DNA from: Abyssisolibacter fermentans | Lineage (GTDB): Bacteria > Bacillota > Clostridia > Tissierellales > MCWD3 | DNA length: 64,000 bases | Direction of reading: 5' to 3' | Assembly: GCF_001559865.1 (NCBI RefSeq) | Contig: NZ_LOHE01000068.1 | Location: 62,001-126,000, forward strand | In this document: positions 56,376-64,000 of the stretch, in pieces | Position numbering within the stretch: position 1 is the first letter of the stretch | Layout: each line of letters opens with the position of its first letter | Translations under genes and position numbers: made by a program | Notes under the pieces: generated by a model | What the model was told of the DNA's origin: nothing | The model's database searches: none | The model's input: only the letters and a program-made list of their open reading frames with translations

Positions 56376-56675
56376 ATGCAACCTTTTACTAAAAAAGGAT
56401 TAATATTTCATAGTTGTTTCATATGTATTTTTAGCATTATTTGTACCATTTTAGGAAGGTTAAAAGGAATACATTCTATAACTACATTTATCATGAGTAT
56501 TATTTTTATGCTAATTACATATTCGGGTGCATATTTATATGGTTTATCAAATAGAATAATAATTAATTATTTAGGTTTGTTTATTATTGTTGGCAATTTA
56601 TATTATTTTTCAAAAAACATAACCATTGCTATACTTTTATTTTTAACCCTGATTATTCATTATAACGCCCCATAA
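56376..56675 (+). CDS. Hypothetical small membrane protein
   Basis: A 99-residue protein with three predicted spans (IFHSCFICIFSIICTILG; FIMSIIFMLITYSGAYLYG; YLGLFIIVGNLYYF, continuing hydrophobic to the end). ATG 56376 lies after AAAAGGAGA; an upstream ATG at 56346 lacks a ribosome site. The last nine residues (LTLIIHYNAP) are encoded by the left end of the small repeat element at 56647, so the original C-terminus may have been replaced. I do not recognise a family. Confidence 0.6.
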   Translation: MQPFTKKGLIFHSCFICIFSIICTILGRLKGIHSITTFIMSIIFMLITYSGAYLYGLSNRIIINYLGLFIIVGNLYYFSKNITIAILLFLTLIIHYNAP

Positions 56676-56874
56676 TATGCTGCAAGTTTTTGAATTAGAA
56701 GTTTTCAGTGAATACGAAGGCATACCGAGTTGGTATGTCGAGGATTTAATGGACATCTTCTAATCAGAATAACTTTATTAATGAAACCCATTCAATGAAT
56801 GAGTAAGCGATTCACATAAAATCATAGATTTTAGTTCTCTGCTCATAGTATTTAATTTTTTTGAATAATCTGGA
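56647..56874. repeat. Composite small element with CCCTGATTATTC inverted ends
   Basis: CCCTGATTATTC at 56647-56658 and GAATAATCTGGA at 56863-56874 are inverted ends of a 228-bp block. Inside are two parts: 56686-56760, matching the element at 32495-32657 in opposite orientation (AAGGCATACCGAGTTGGTAT), and about 56789-56850, which is the reverse complement of the 222-bp repeat core (GAGTAAGCGATTCACATAAA, ATCATAGATTTTAGTTCTCT). It thus links two repeat families. Confidence 0.7.
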
Positions 56875-56996
56875 TTTAATGTTGTATATAAAAAATAAAT
56901 AAAAATATGAAAAAATATTATGTTATTTTATTAGTTTTTAGAATTTTATTAACTTATTTTGTATAATATAATTCGTAAATATTGAAGGTGTAAAAT

Positions 56997-57413
56997 TTGA
57001 AAAAAAGTATTGTTCTTCTATTTACTTTATTTTTATGTTGTAATTTATATGGGTGTAAAAATAAAGATACAACTATATTAAATATTAATTCTATTACTGA
57101 CATATCAAAAATTGAAATTCAAAATGGACCAATGAAAAAAAATATTACTGAGGCTAAAGATATAAAAAAGATTACAGAAAAGTTGAATAATATTGAATAT
57201 AATAAAAAACTCGAATCAGAGGATATAAATGGATGGAATTATGTAATAAGAATCTATAATAGTACTAATAAAATTACTAATTCTATTACTTTTGCTGGGA
57301 ATAGGATAAATTATAGAAAAAGTTGGTACGAAGTAGATAGTGAATTTTTAAATGAAATAAAAAAAGTATACAATGAAATGGATTACAATGAAAAAAAATA
57401 TTCCGACAATTAA
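56997..57413 (+). CDS. Hypothetical small lipoprotein
   Basis: A 138-residue protein with a signal and lipobox ending NLYGC (Cys 20). The mature part has alternating strands and helices (ISKIEIQNGPMKKNITEAKD, WYEVDSEFLNEIKKVYNEMD) like the small regulatory or inhibitor-like lipoproteins common in Firmicutes, but no family is certain. TTG 56997 follows GAAGGTGT, a modest ribosome site. A terminator follows. Confidence 0.65.
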   Translation: MKKSIVLLFTLFLCCNLYGCKNKDTTILNINSITDISKIEIQNGPMKKNITEAKDIKKITEKLNNIEYNKKLESEDINGWNYVIRIYNSTNKITNSITFAGNRINYRKSWYEVDSEFLNEIKKVYNEMDYNEKKYSDN

Positions 57414-57433
57414 AACTATGTAATAATACCATT

Positions 57434-57476
57434 AAGAATCATGAATGGGGGACTATCCCAATTCATGATTCTTTAG
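57434..57476. terminator. Bidirectional terminator between convergent genes
   Basis: AAGAATCATGAAT at 57434-57446 is the perfect complement of ATTCATGATTCTT at 57461-57473. It lies between the + lipoprotein gene and the - thiamine-binding-like gene. Confidence 0.85.
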
Positions 57477-57548
57477 TTACTAGTATTGCTCTAACATGTT
57501 ATTAATCAGAACCATAAATATTAGAAGGTTTTGTTCTAAATCAAAACT

Positions 57549-57812
57549 TTAATTATTACAACCACATACGTTTGACAGCTTAACATCCATTGTAAAGCTG
57601 CAAACCTCATACATAGTATTGAATATTTGATTTATTATTTTTAGTAGAGTTTCTTTGTTACCTTTAATTGTCGTTGACATCATTCCAACGTTATAATCAA
57701 CTTCATATGATTTAATTATGTCTAGAACCTTGTTAATATCTTCAATGTAATTAGTACTCACAATTGGAGTGAAACTAATTTGGCATGTTGCTATTTTTTC
57801 CATAGAGCACAT
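57549..57812 (-). CDS. YkoF/MTH1187-like thiamine-binding domain protein
   Basis: An 87-residue single-domain protein. ATCQISFTPIVSTNYIEDIN, DYNVGMMSTTIKGNKETLLK and the final CSFTMDVKLSNVCG follow the ferredoxin-like pattern of the YkoF / DUF77 (thiamine or HMP-binding) family. The start at 57812 lies 6 nt from GGGGG; the gene overlaps the end of the methyltransferase gene by 22 bp, so the two are translationally coupled. No thiamine riboswitch is seen. Confidence 0.75.
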   Translation of the reverse strand: MCSMEKIATCQISFTPIVSTNYIEDINKVLDIIKSYEVDYNVGMMSTTIKGNKETLLKIINQIFNTMYEVCSFTMDVKLSNVCGCNN

Positions 57813-58462
57813 AAAAAGCCCCCACTTTCATTTTTAGATAATTCAATTTCTTTTTCTAAGCTTATATCATCTTCTTTTGCATAAGGAGGTATAAATAAGC
57901 ATTCTTTTATAGCTACTAAATTCTCTGGTCTCAGTTCTCTTAAGTCATCTTTTGATTTTAAGCAAGAATGTTTAAAAATTGAATTCTTTTGAAATTCATC
58001 TGATAAATACAGTTTACCCCATTCACTTTCTCTATTAATAGTGCCAATAAGTATGCTGCTATCCTTTTTTACAACTCTGAAAATTTCATCCATAGCCTTT
58101 GATGGTTCTTTAATAAACTCAAAAGCTGCTGATGAAAAAACACCATCAAATGTATTTTCTGTGAATTTTAGATTATAAACATCCATATTATAAAACTCTA
58201 TGTCTAAATTTAAATCTTCAGCTTTTTGTTTAGCTATGCTCAACATTTCATCAGATATATCTATTGCAACAACTTTTGCACCTGCCTGTGCAAGTCTAAT
58301 ACTAAAATTACCTGTACCACAACCTATATCTAATATTTTACTATCTTTTTTTACTTCAAATAAACTCATAGCACAATCACTTTCAACTTGATCGACAAAG
58401 CTTCCAAGTTTTGTTTTGTACCATGAATCGTAATGAGTTGCTTCTTTATCAAAAACTGCCAT
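57791..58462 (-). CDS. Class I SAM-dependent methyltransferase
   Basis: A 223-residue cytosolic methyltransferase. SKILDIGCGTGNFSIRLAQA near 45-64 is motif I, VVAIDISDEMLSIAKQKAED motif post-I, and FDGVFSSAAFEFIKEPSKAM, then RVVKKDSSILIG are motifs II-III of the UbiE/Methyltransf_11 type. The substrate cannot be told. AAGTAGGTG precedes the ATG. It forms a two-gene minus-strand unit with the thiamine-binding-like gene. Confidence 0.9.
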   Translation of the reverse strand: MAVFDKEATHYDSWYKTKLGSFVDQVESDCAMSLFEVKKDSKILDIGCGTGNFSIRLAQAGAKVVAIDISDEMLSIAKQKAEDLNLDIEFYNMDVYNLKFTENTFDGVFSSAAFEFIKEPSKAMDEIFRVVKKDSSILIGTINRESEWGKLYLSDEFQKNSIFKHSCLKSKDDLRELRPENLVAIKECLFIPPYAKEDDISLEKEIELSKNESGGFLCALWKK

Positions 58463-58754
58463 AATATCACCTACTTAAATAATATATTTAGTCATTAATT
58501 ATAATTTACTATTTTAATTAAAAAAAAGCAACATATTAAAGCATAGAAGTAGTATATATAGTTTAATAAATATATTCTATGTTTAAATTATCATGAATAA
58601 ACTGTGTTTCATATAATATTCAAAAAAACATTAGAATTTACTCTAAAAAAAGTAATTTTCAATGTTAGCATGTCATATATTTTTAATAGCTATATATTTT
58701 TGTTTGAAAGTAAATGCTTAAATAGCTTTATAAACAATAAAGGAGGGAATAATT

Positions 58755-60233
58755 TTGGATAGGTTCGATATCTACAAAGATATTGCTGATCGTACACAGG
58801 GAGATATCTACATGGGAGTAGTAGGTCCGGTTCGAACAGGCAAATCTACATTTATAAAAAGATTTATGGATTTACTTGTACTTCCAAATATAAAAAATAC
58901 ACATAGAAAAACTAGAGCTATAGATTCTATACCTCAGAGTGGTGCTGGGAAAACTATTATGACTACTGAGCCTAAATTTGTACCAAGTGAAGCGGTTGAG
59001 TTGACTATAAAGGAAAACCTAAAATTTAAAATTAGAATGGTTGATTGTGTGGGGTATTTAGTTAATGGAGCATTAGGACATATTGAAGGACAAATGCCTA
59101 GAATGGTTACTACTCCATGGTACGAAAAAGAAATTCCTTTTGAAGAAGCAGCAGAAATCGGTACAAAAAAGGTTATAACAGATCATTCTACAATAGGCTT
59201 AGTAGTTACTACAGATGGTTCTATAACAGATATTGAAAGGCATAATTATATTCAATCAGAGGAAAGAGTTATAAATGAATTAAAGGCATTAGAAAAACCT
59301 TTTGTTGTTTTACTTAATTCTAAACATCCAATGCTAGATAGTACATTAGCTTTAAGAGAAAGTTTAGAACAAAAATATAATGTACCTGTTATTAACATAG
59401 ATTGTTTGAATATGTCATTAAGCGATATAAACGATATTTTTGAAAAATTGTTATATGAGTTTCCAATTAAACAAATAAATATTAATTTACCAGGATGGGT
59501 TGATGGTTTGTCAAATAATCATTGGATAAAGCAAAGTATAATAAATACACTTAGAGAATCTATAGGTAGTCTACATAGATTAAGTGAAATTGCAAAATTA
59601 AAAAACGAATTAACGAATTTAGATGTTTCTGAGGATACAATAATTGAAGAAGTCAATTTAGGTTATGGAAATGTTGATATAAGAATTAAGGTAGATAATC
59701 AGCTTTTTTATAAGGCAATTGAAGAGTATTCAGGCATAAGAATTGATGGAGAACATCAGCTTTTGAGTTTAATTAGTAAACTTTCAAAAACTAAAAAAGA
59801 ATTTGATAGAATAGAAAAAGCTTTAAATGATGTTAAAGAATTTGGTTATGGTCTTGTACCTCCAGCTTTTGATGAATTAGAATTATTAGAACCTGAAATT
59901 TTTAAAGAAGGAAAGAGGTATGGAGTTAAACTAAAAGCAAATGCACCTTCTTTACATTTAATAAGAGCAGATATAGCAACAGAGGTTTCACCTATAATAG
60001 GAACTGAAAGACAAAGCGAAGATTTAGTCAAATCTTTATTAGAAGAATTTGAAAATAATCCAAATAAGATTTGGGAATCTAATATGTTAGGTAAATCTCT
60101 GCATGATTTAGTCCAAGAACAACTTCAAATAAAAGTCAACACGCTTCCTCTTGAAACTCGATCTAAATTGCAAAGAGCATTACAAAGAGTAATAAATGAT
60201 GGTGGTGGAGGATTAATCTGCGTAATAATATAA
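58755..60233 (+). CDS. spoIVA: Stage IV sporulation protein A
   Basis: A 492-residue spore-coat morphogenetic ATPase that polymerises on the forespore surface and anchors the coat. Walker A GPVRTGKS at about 24-31 lies in GVVGPVRTGKSTFIKRFMDL; VDCVGYLVNGALGHIEGQMP and TTPWYEKEIPFEEAAEIGTK are hallmark blocks; the C-terminus LQRVINDGGGGLICVII is truncated in this citation but typical. TTG 58755 follows AAAGGAGGG. The 292-bp upstream gap is AT-rich; a sigma-E promoter is expected but not identified. This is direct evidence of an endospore former. Confidence 0.97.
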   Translation: MDRFDIYKDIADRTQGDIYMGVVGPVRTGKSTFIKRFMDLLVLPNIKNTHRKTRAIDSIPQSGAGKTIMTTEPKFVPSEAVELTIKENLKFKIRMVDCVGYLVNGALGHIEGQMPRMVTTPWYEKEIPFEEAAEIGTKKVITDHSTIGLVVTTDGSITDIERHNYIQSEERVINELKALEKPFVVLLNSKHPMLDSTLALRESLEQKYNVPVINIDCLNMSLSDINDIFEKLLYEFPIKQININLPGWVDGLSNNHWIKQSIINTLRESIGSLHRLSEIAKLKNELTNLDVSEDTIIEEVNLGYGNVDIRIKVDNQLFYKAIEEYSGIRIDGEHQLLSLISKLSKTKKEFDRIEKALNDVKEFGYGLVPPAFDELELLEPEIFKEGKRYGVKLKANAPSLHLIRADIATEVSPIIGTERQSEDLVKSLLEEFENNPNKIWESNMLGKSLHDLVQEQLQIKVNTLPLETRSKLQRALQRVINDGGGGLICVII

Positions 60234-60313
60234 AGGCTATAAAAAATTTCCACTCATTTCTATCCAGATTAACTATTCACACCATGTTATTTATAATATA
60301 GATCCTTTAATAA

Positions 60314-60350
60314 AACTAAAAAACTGGCTATTTGTCAGTTTTTTAGTTTG
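60314..60350 (+). terminator. Terminator after spoIVA
   Basis: AACTAAAAAACTG at 60314-60326 pairs with CAGTTTTTTAGTT at 60336-60348. The rest of 60234-60582 shows only an AT-rich spacer and a weak CCAGATTAACTATTCAC match at 60264 to the CTGATTATTC family. Confidence 0.88.
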
Positions 60351-60582
60351 TGATAAGATTAAAAATATAGTATTATAAGTTATGAAGAATTTACTAAAGA
60401 GAAGTTTTTATACTATATAAAAAATACATTATTACTGTAGTGAACAACAAAACATGTTGTGTCAGTTAATTTAAATTATTACTAATAAAGTATATTCCTA
60501 AAAACTACATTGACAAGTATTTTTTATAAATTTATAATAAAATTAGCTTATAATAAATATTTTACTGTGAGGTTGTGTGTGC

Positions 60583-60957
60583 ATGAATTATACTTTTCTA
60601 ATTAATTTTTTATTTATGTTATTGTTAGTTAGTATTTGTGGTTATATTTTAGTTGTAATAAAAGAAAAACTATATTTAAGAAAGAATATTATTTTGTTAG
60701 ATAAAAAATCTGTTACTCAAAAACATATTAATGAGGCAGATATAAAAGAATTTTTATTAGATGGTAACAGATTGAAAACAGGCGACGAAGTTAAAGTGAT
60801 ATTGAAAAATAAAAATACGATATCAGGTGTTATAATAGGAGCAATAAAAAAAGAAAATCAGTTATTAATAGTAACACATAATGATGAAGTAAGAAAATTT
60901 TCCATTGGTATTATTAAGCAAATTAAAGTAGTAAGCAGATATGGTAAGTTTTTTTAA
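60583..60957 (+). CDS. Hypothetical membrane-anchored protein with small beta domain
   Basis: A 124-residue protein with one N-terminal span (LINFLFMLLLVSICGYILVV) and a cytosolic part whose end (LKTGDEVKVILKNKNTISGV, then LLIVTHNDEVRKFSIGIIKQ) looks like a small SH3/Sm-like beta barrel. No family recognised. ATG 60583 lies about 10 nt after TGTGAGG; GTG 60577 is the alternative. The HlyD-like gene follows on the same strand. Confidence 0.65.
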   Translation: MNYTFLINFLFMLLLVSICGYILVVIKEKLYLRKNIILLDKKSVTQKHINEADIKEFLLDGNRLKTGDEVKVILKNKNTISGVIIGAIKKENQLLIVTHNDEVRKFSIGIIKQIKVVSRYGKFF

Positions 60958-61021
60958 CTAGTAGTATAAGCCTATATGTAATGAAAATTACAATTAATTA
61001 ATAAAATGAAAAGGAAATTAA

Positions 61022-62377
61022 ATGTTTTTGAAGAAATATATAATTAAGACTTTAAGAGCATGGATTAAAGAGAAGTTTAAACTGGAGATAGATATGGACT
61101 TAGATATATATAAAAGAAAAAGACAAAGAAGAAAATTTATAAAAATTATATTTTGTAGTGCTTTATTGTTGTATTTATTCTTTGTCATATTCTCTACTTT
61201 TTATGGTTTTGGTTCTAAGAAGTATGTTGCAAAAGTTGATGTATTAGAAGATGTTGTAGAGTGTGACGCTGTATTAATTGATAGTAGTGTAGTATACAAG
61301 GCAAAACAAACTGGAACGATTAAGTATTATAAAGATGAAGGAGAGCGAATAAAAAAAGGTGTTACATTAGCAAGAATTTATTCCACGAATGAAGAGGAAT
61401 TACAAAACAAATTGAATGATATTAATACTCAAATACAAAAGCTTCAATCTAATAGTATAAAAAAAGGAATTTTAAAAGGTGATTTGGATAAAAGTGAAAA
61501 ACTTTTAAACTATATGATAAATGACTTACAAGATAGCTTATTGAATAAAGATTTTAACAAAGCAAAATTATTAAAGAACCAATTAATAAACGGTATTGAT
61601 AAGCATAGCAAAATTAGTGGTAATGATGCGTATACAGAAGTGACATTAAGCCAGTTAATAAAAGAGAAAGAAAATATTATTAATCAGATGCAAAATACTA
61701 CCAGAAATTATTATTCACAAAATGTAGGCTTAATCAGTTATAAATTAGATGGATTAGAAGAGGTTTATACTTTAGATAATGTTATGAATATGGCAATTGA
61801 CAAATTTGATATCGAGCAAAGTGAAATAATTGATAATAATGAAATAACAACTATAAAAGCTGGGCAAGCTATGTTTAAAATTTCTAATAATAATAAATGG
61901 TATATTGCTTGTAAAGTTAATAAATCAAGTATTAATGGCATAATTGAAGGCAAGAATATTAATATTAGGTTGGATAATAAATTAATTTTAAAATCTTATG
62001 TTTATAAGATAAAAGAGCAAGATGATGAAGCATTGCTAATTTTTCAATTTGATAATTATTATTATGAATTTTATCAAAATCGACATATGAAAATAGAAAT
62101 AATAAAAACAAGTAATGAAGGATTAAAGATACCTATAAGTACTATTATTCAAAAAGATGATTTGAAGGGTGTTTATGTAAGTAATATAAATAACATTGTC
62201 AGATTTATGCCTATTGAAATCATATATCAAAATGATGAATTTGCGGTAGTTAAAGACAGATATATTGAAATAATAGATAAGAAAACTAATGAAACAAAAA
62301 ATGTAAAAACAATAAAAATGTATGATGAAATAATCTTAAACCCAGAAAAGGTAAAAGATTTTGAGATAATACAATAG
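61022..62377 (+). CDS. HlyD-family membrane-fusion-like protein
   Basis: A 451-residue protein with a basic cytoplasmic start, one span (FIKIIFCSALLLYLFFVIFS near 40-60), a biotinyl-lipoyl-like block (YKAKQTGTIKYYKDEGERIK KGV, cited in two parts), a coiled-coil (ELQNKLNDINTQIQKLQSN), and HlyD-like beta domains at the end. No partner ABC or RND pump is nearby. Instead yggS, sepF and yggT follow, so a role in wall or division is possible. It is 11 bp upstream of yggS. Confidence 0.8.
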   Translation: MFLKKYIIKTLRAWIKEKFKLEIDMDLDIYKRKRQRRKFIKIIFCSALLLYLFFVIFSTFYGFGSKKYVAKVDVLEDVVECDAVLIDSSVVYKAKQTGTIKYYKDEGERIKKGVTLARIYSTNEEELQNKLNDINTQIQKLQSNSIKKGILKGDLDKSEKLLNYMINDLQDSLLNKDFNKAKLLKNQLINGIDKHSKISGNDAYTEVTLSQLIKEKENIINQMQNTTRNYYSQNVGLISYKLDGLEEVYTLDNVMNMAIDKFDIEQSEIIDNNEITTIKAGQAMFKISNNNKWYIACKVNKSSINGIIEGKNINIRLDNKLILKSYVYKIKEQDDEALLIFQFDNYYYEFYQNRHMKIEIIKTSNEGLKIPISTIIQKDDLKGVYVSNINNIVRFMPIEIIYQNDEFAVVKDRYIEIIDKKTNETKNVKTIKMYDEIILNPEKVKDFEIIQ

Positions 62378-62388
62378 GGGGCAGTAAG

Positions 62389-63099
62389 ATGAATTTAGCA
62401 GAAAATTTAGCAGAAGTAATTTCAAATATAGAAAGGGCTGCAAAAAAAACAGGTAGGAATTTAGAAGATATACAATTAATAGCAGTAACTAAAACTGTTG
62501 ATGTGGATGTAATAGAGGAAGCAATTAATTTAAAACTTACTAATTTAGGAGAAAATAAACCTCAAGAAATCAAAAGAAAGTACGAAGTATTGGACAAGGA
62601 AAATTTAAATTGGCATATGATAGGTCATTTGCAGACAAATAAGGTAAAGTACATTATTGATAAGGTTTGTCTTATACATTCTCTTGATAGATTATCTTTA
62701 GCAGAAGAACTTCAAAAAAAAGCTTTAGAAAAAAATATTTATGTTAATGCGTTAGTACAAGTTAATGTTTCAGGCGAAGAAAGTAAATCTGGATTAGAAC
62801 CTGATAATGTGAAAGCATTTTTAGAAGATATACAAAAATATGACAGAATTAAAATTAAAGGACTTATGACCATGGCACCTTATAAACCTAATTCAGAAGA
62901 AGTCAGGTATGTATTTAGAGGACTAAAAAAATTGTCAGATGAACTAAAAGAGATTAATTATGAAAATGTTGAAATGAAATATCTTTCAATGGGAATGACT
63001 AATGATTATGAAATTGCAATTGAAGAAGGATCCAATATGGTTAGAATAGGAACAGCGCTATTTGGAGCAAGAAATTATAAAAATAATGAGGAGGTTTAA
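62389..63099 (+). CDS. YggS-family PLP homeostasis protein
   Basis: A 236-residue PLP-binding TIM-barrel protein (YggS/PLPBP) that buffers pyridoxal phosphate. The PLP Lys lies in LIAVTKTVDVDVI; LGENKPQEIKRKYEVL, WHMIGHLQTNKVKYI, LVQVNVSGEESKSGLEP and LSMGMTNDYEIAIEEGSNMV are typical. GGGGGCAG precedes the ATG. It commonly sits next to sepF. Confidence 0.95.
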   Translation: MNLAENLAEVISNIERAAKKTGRNLEDIQLIAVTKTVDVDVIEEAINLKLTNLGENKPQEIKRKYEVLDKENLNWHMIGHLQTNKVKYIIDKVCLIHSLDRLSLAEELQKKALEKNIYVNALVQVNVSGEESKSGLEPDNVKAFLEDIQKYDRIKIKGLMTMAPYKPNSEEVRYVFRGLKKLSDELKEINYENVEMKYLSMGMTNDYEIAIEEGSNMVRIGTALFGARNYKNNEEV

Positions 63100-63101
63100 A
63101 T

Positions 63102-63548
63102 ATGTCAAGTGAAGGTAATTTGTTAAACAAGGTTAAATATTTAATAGGATTAGATGACTATGAAGAAGAATATGAAGACGATTTTGTCGAATTACAGGAG
63201 CAAGAGGTATCAAATACAAGTAAGATGAATAAAAACAACAAGGTTGTTAACATACATACAAGTAAAAACATCAAACTTGTTATACACAAGCCTAATAAAC
63301 TTGAAGATTCCACTAATATTGTAAAAGATTTAAAATCCAGAAAACCAGTTGTTGTGAATTTGCTAGAAATTGAAGATGACTTAAAAAGAAGTATTTTTGA
63401 CTTTTTAAATGGTGCTTTATATGCATTAGAAGGAAGTATACAAAAAGTTACAAAGGATATATTTATATTAGCACCTAACAATGTTGATATAGATGGGAAT
63501 ATTGAAAAAGAATTAAAAGACAAGAATATGTTTCCTTGGTTGAAATAA
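63102..63548 (+). CDS. sepF: Cell division protein SepF
   Basis: A 148-residue protein that tethers and bundles FtsZ filaments. An N-terminal amphipathic membrane-binding helix (LLNKVKYLIGL) is followed by an acidic linker with YEEEYEDDFVELQ and the C-terminal SepF core (KPVVVNLLEIEDDLKRSIFD, FLNGALYALEGSIQKVTKDI). AGGAGG precedes the ATG, 2 bp after the yggS stop, implying tight coupling. Confidence 0.95.
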   Translation: MSSEGNLLNKVKYLIGLDDYEEEYEDDFVELQEQEVSNTSKMNKNNKVVNIHTSKNIKLVIHKPNKLEDSTNIVKDLKSRKPVVVNLLEIEDDLKRSIFDFLNGALYALEGSIQKVTKDIFILAPNNVDIDGNIEKELKDKNMFPWLK

Positions 63549-63565
63549 TTTAGAGGTGAAAAAAT

Positions 63566-63844
63566 TTGAGTGGTAGTAGAATATTGATAATAAGAGCTGT
63601 AGATATTTTTATAGAGGTAATAAAATATTTAATAATAGCAAGGATTTTTGCAGGAATTTTGTTTAGAGATAGACAACATCCAATAATGAGTTTTTTATAT
63701 CAAATTACAGAACCAATTTTAGAACCATTTAGGAAATTAATTTATAAGTTTAACATAAATACAGGTATGTTTGATTTTTCACCGTTATTAGCTTTTTTGT
63801 TTTTAGAAATTATAGAGAATTTAATCATAAGGATGCTTTATTAA
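63566..63844 (+). CDS. YggT-family membrane protein
   Basis: A 92-residue protein with two to three spans (FIEVIKYLIIARIFAGILF; the C-terminal LLAFLFLEIIENLII) and the family block ITEPILEPFRKLI near 47-60. YggT proteins are linked to osmotic response and, by position, to division. It starts at TTG 63566 after TTAGAGGTG. It belongs to the sepF-yggT-ylmH block. Confidence 0.92.
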   Translation: MSGSRILIIRAVDIFIEVIKYLIIARIFAGILFRDRQHPIMSFLYQITEPILEPFRKLIYKFNINTGMFDFSPLLAFLFLEIIENLIIRMLY

Positions 63845-63848
63845 TAAA

Positions 63849-64000
63849 ATGGGAAAATTAAAGAATAAATCAGATTATTTAAATCATATAAATGATAAAG
63901 ATCAAATAATAACTATGAGAAAAATTATTGACAAAATAGATAGAGTAATAACTAATCGAGTAGTTGAAAGCACAGATTTTTTAGACCCTTATCAAAGAAG
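63849..64000 (+). CDS. YlmH-like S4 RNA-binding protein, N-terminal part
   Basis: An open frame begins at ATG 63849 (MGKLKNKSDYLNHINDKDQI) and runs off the right edge after about 50 residues. VVESTDFLDPYQR is the conserved start of YlmH, an S4-domain RNA-binding protein encoded between yggT and divIVA, lately linked to ribosome rescue. The start lies 4 bp after the yggT stop. Confidence 0.85.
   Translation, partial: MGKLKNKSDYLNHINDKDQIITMRKIIDKIDRVITNRVVESTDFLDPYQR

Overview
The window is a strongly AT-rich stretch of chromosome from an endospore-forming, low-GC Clostridia-type Firmicute. The evidence is the sporulation genes (spoIVA, a spoIID-family gene, a bofC-like gene), the SCIFF peptide and its maturase, which mark Clostridia, and the order yajC / TIGR04086 / SCIFF / maturase / secDF / recJ / apt / relA / dtd / hemZ / aspS. 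Low-GC signals such as GGAGG ribosome sites, a T-box leader and many TTG starts agree. I found no rRNA or tRNA gene. I would not name a genus.

Layout. 1-6121: the end of an unknown gene, then a four-gene ABC importer with a DUF3798 lipoprotein. 6160-7055: a 222-bp structured tandem repeat. 7168-15443: yebC, an orphan phage tail-fibre remnant, a secreted stalk-domain protein on the minus strand, a secreted LysM 5'-nucleotidase, a 55-residue DUF3787 protein and an NhaC-type antiporter. 15759-23870: a hypothetical gene, bofC-like, ruvCAB, a spoIID-family gene, queA, tgt, yajC (Holliday junction processing, queuosine, translocase). 23961-27265: an accessory island of transposon wreckage (IS21 istB, group II intron 3' end, IS1182) around a two-gene RiPP cassette made of a 35-residue peptide ending in WCCEY and a radical SAM/SPASM maturase. 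27505-41496: the conserved SCIFF locus, gamma-carbonic anhydrase-like gene, secDF, lapA-like, recJ, apt, relA, dtd, an MBL hydrolase and hemZ. 41501-42500: two full tandem copies and one partial copy of a large RNA-like element of about 430 nt whose stems differ between copies by compensatory changes. 42698-50021: NUDIX, T-box plus aspS, tcdA-like, rseC-like, thioredoxin-like, glyA, cobalamin riboswitch plus cobT. 50329-56058: a lipoprotein inside a cobT duplication, a DUF512 radical SAM protein, der, plsY, gpsA. 56236-64000: small membrane and lipoprotein genes, a methyltransferase pair on the minus strand, spoIVA, and a division-linked cluster (HlyD-like, yggS, sepF, yggT, ylmH start).

The most interesting items are the WCCEY RiPP cassette with its own consensus promoter, operator-like palindrome and internal terminator; the covarying tandem RNA element at 41.5-42.5 kb with a possible decayed copy near 8.16 kb; a family of small elements bounded by CCCTGATTATTC-type inverted ends; and the 222-bp repeats with dispersed relatives at 24.0 and 56.8 kb.
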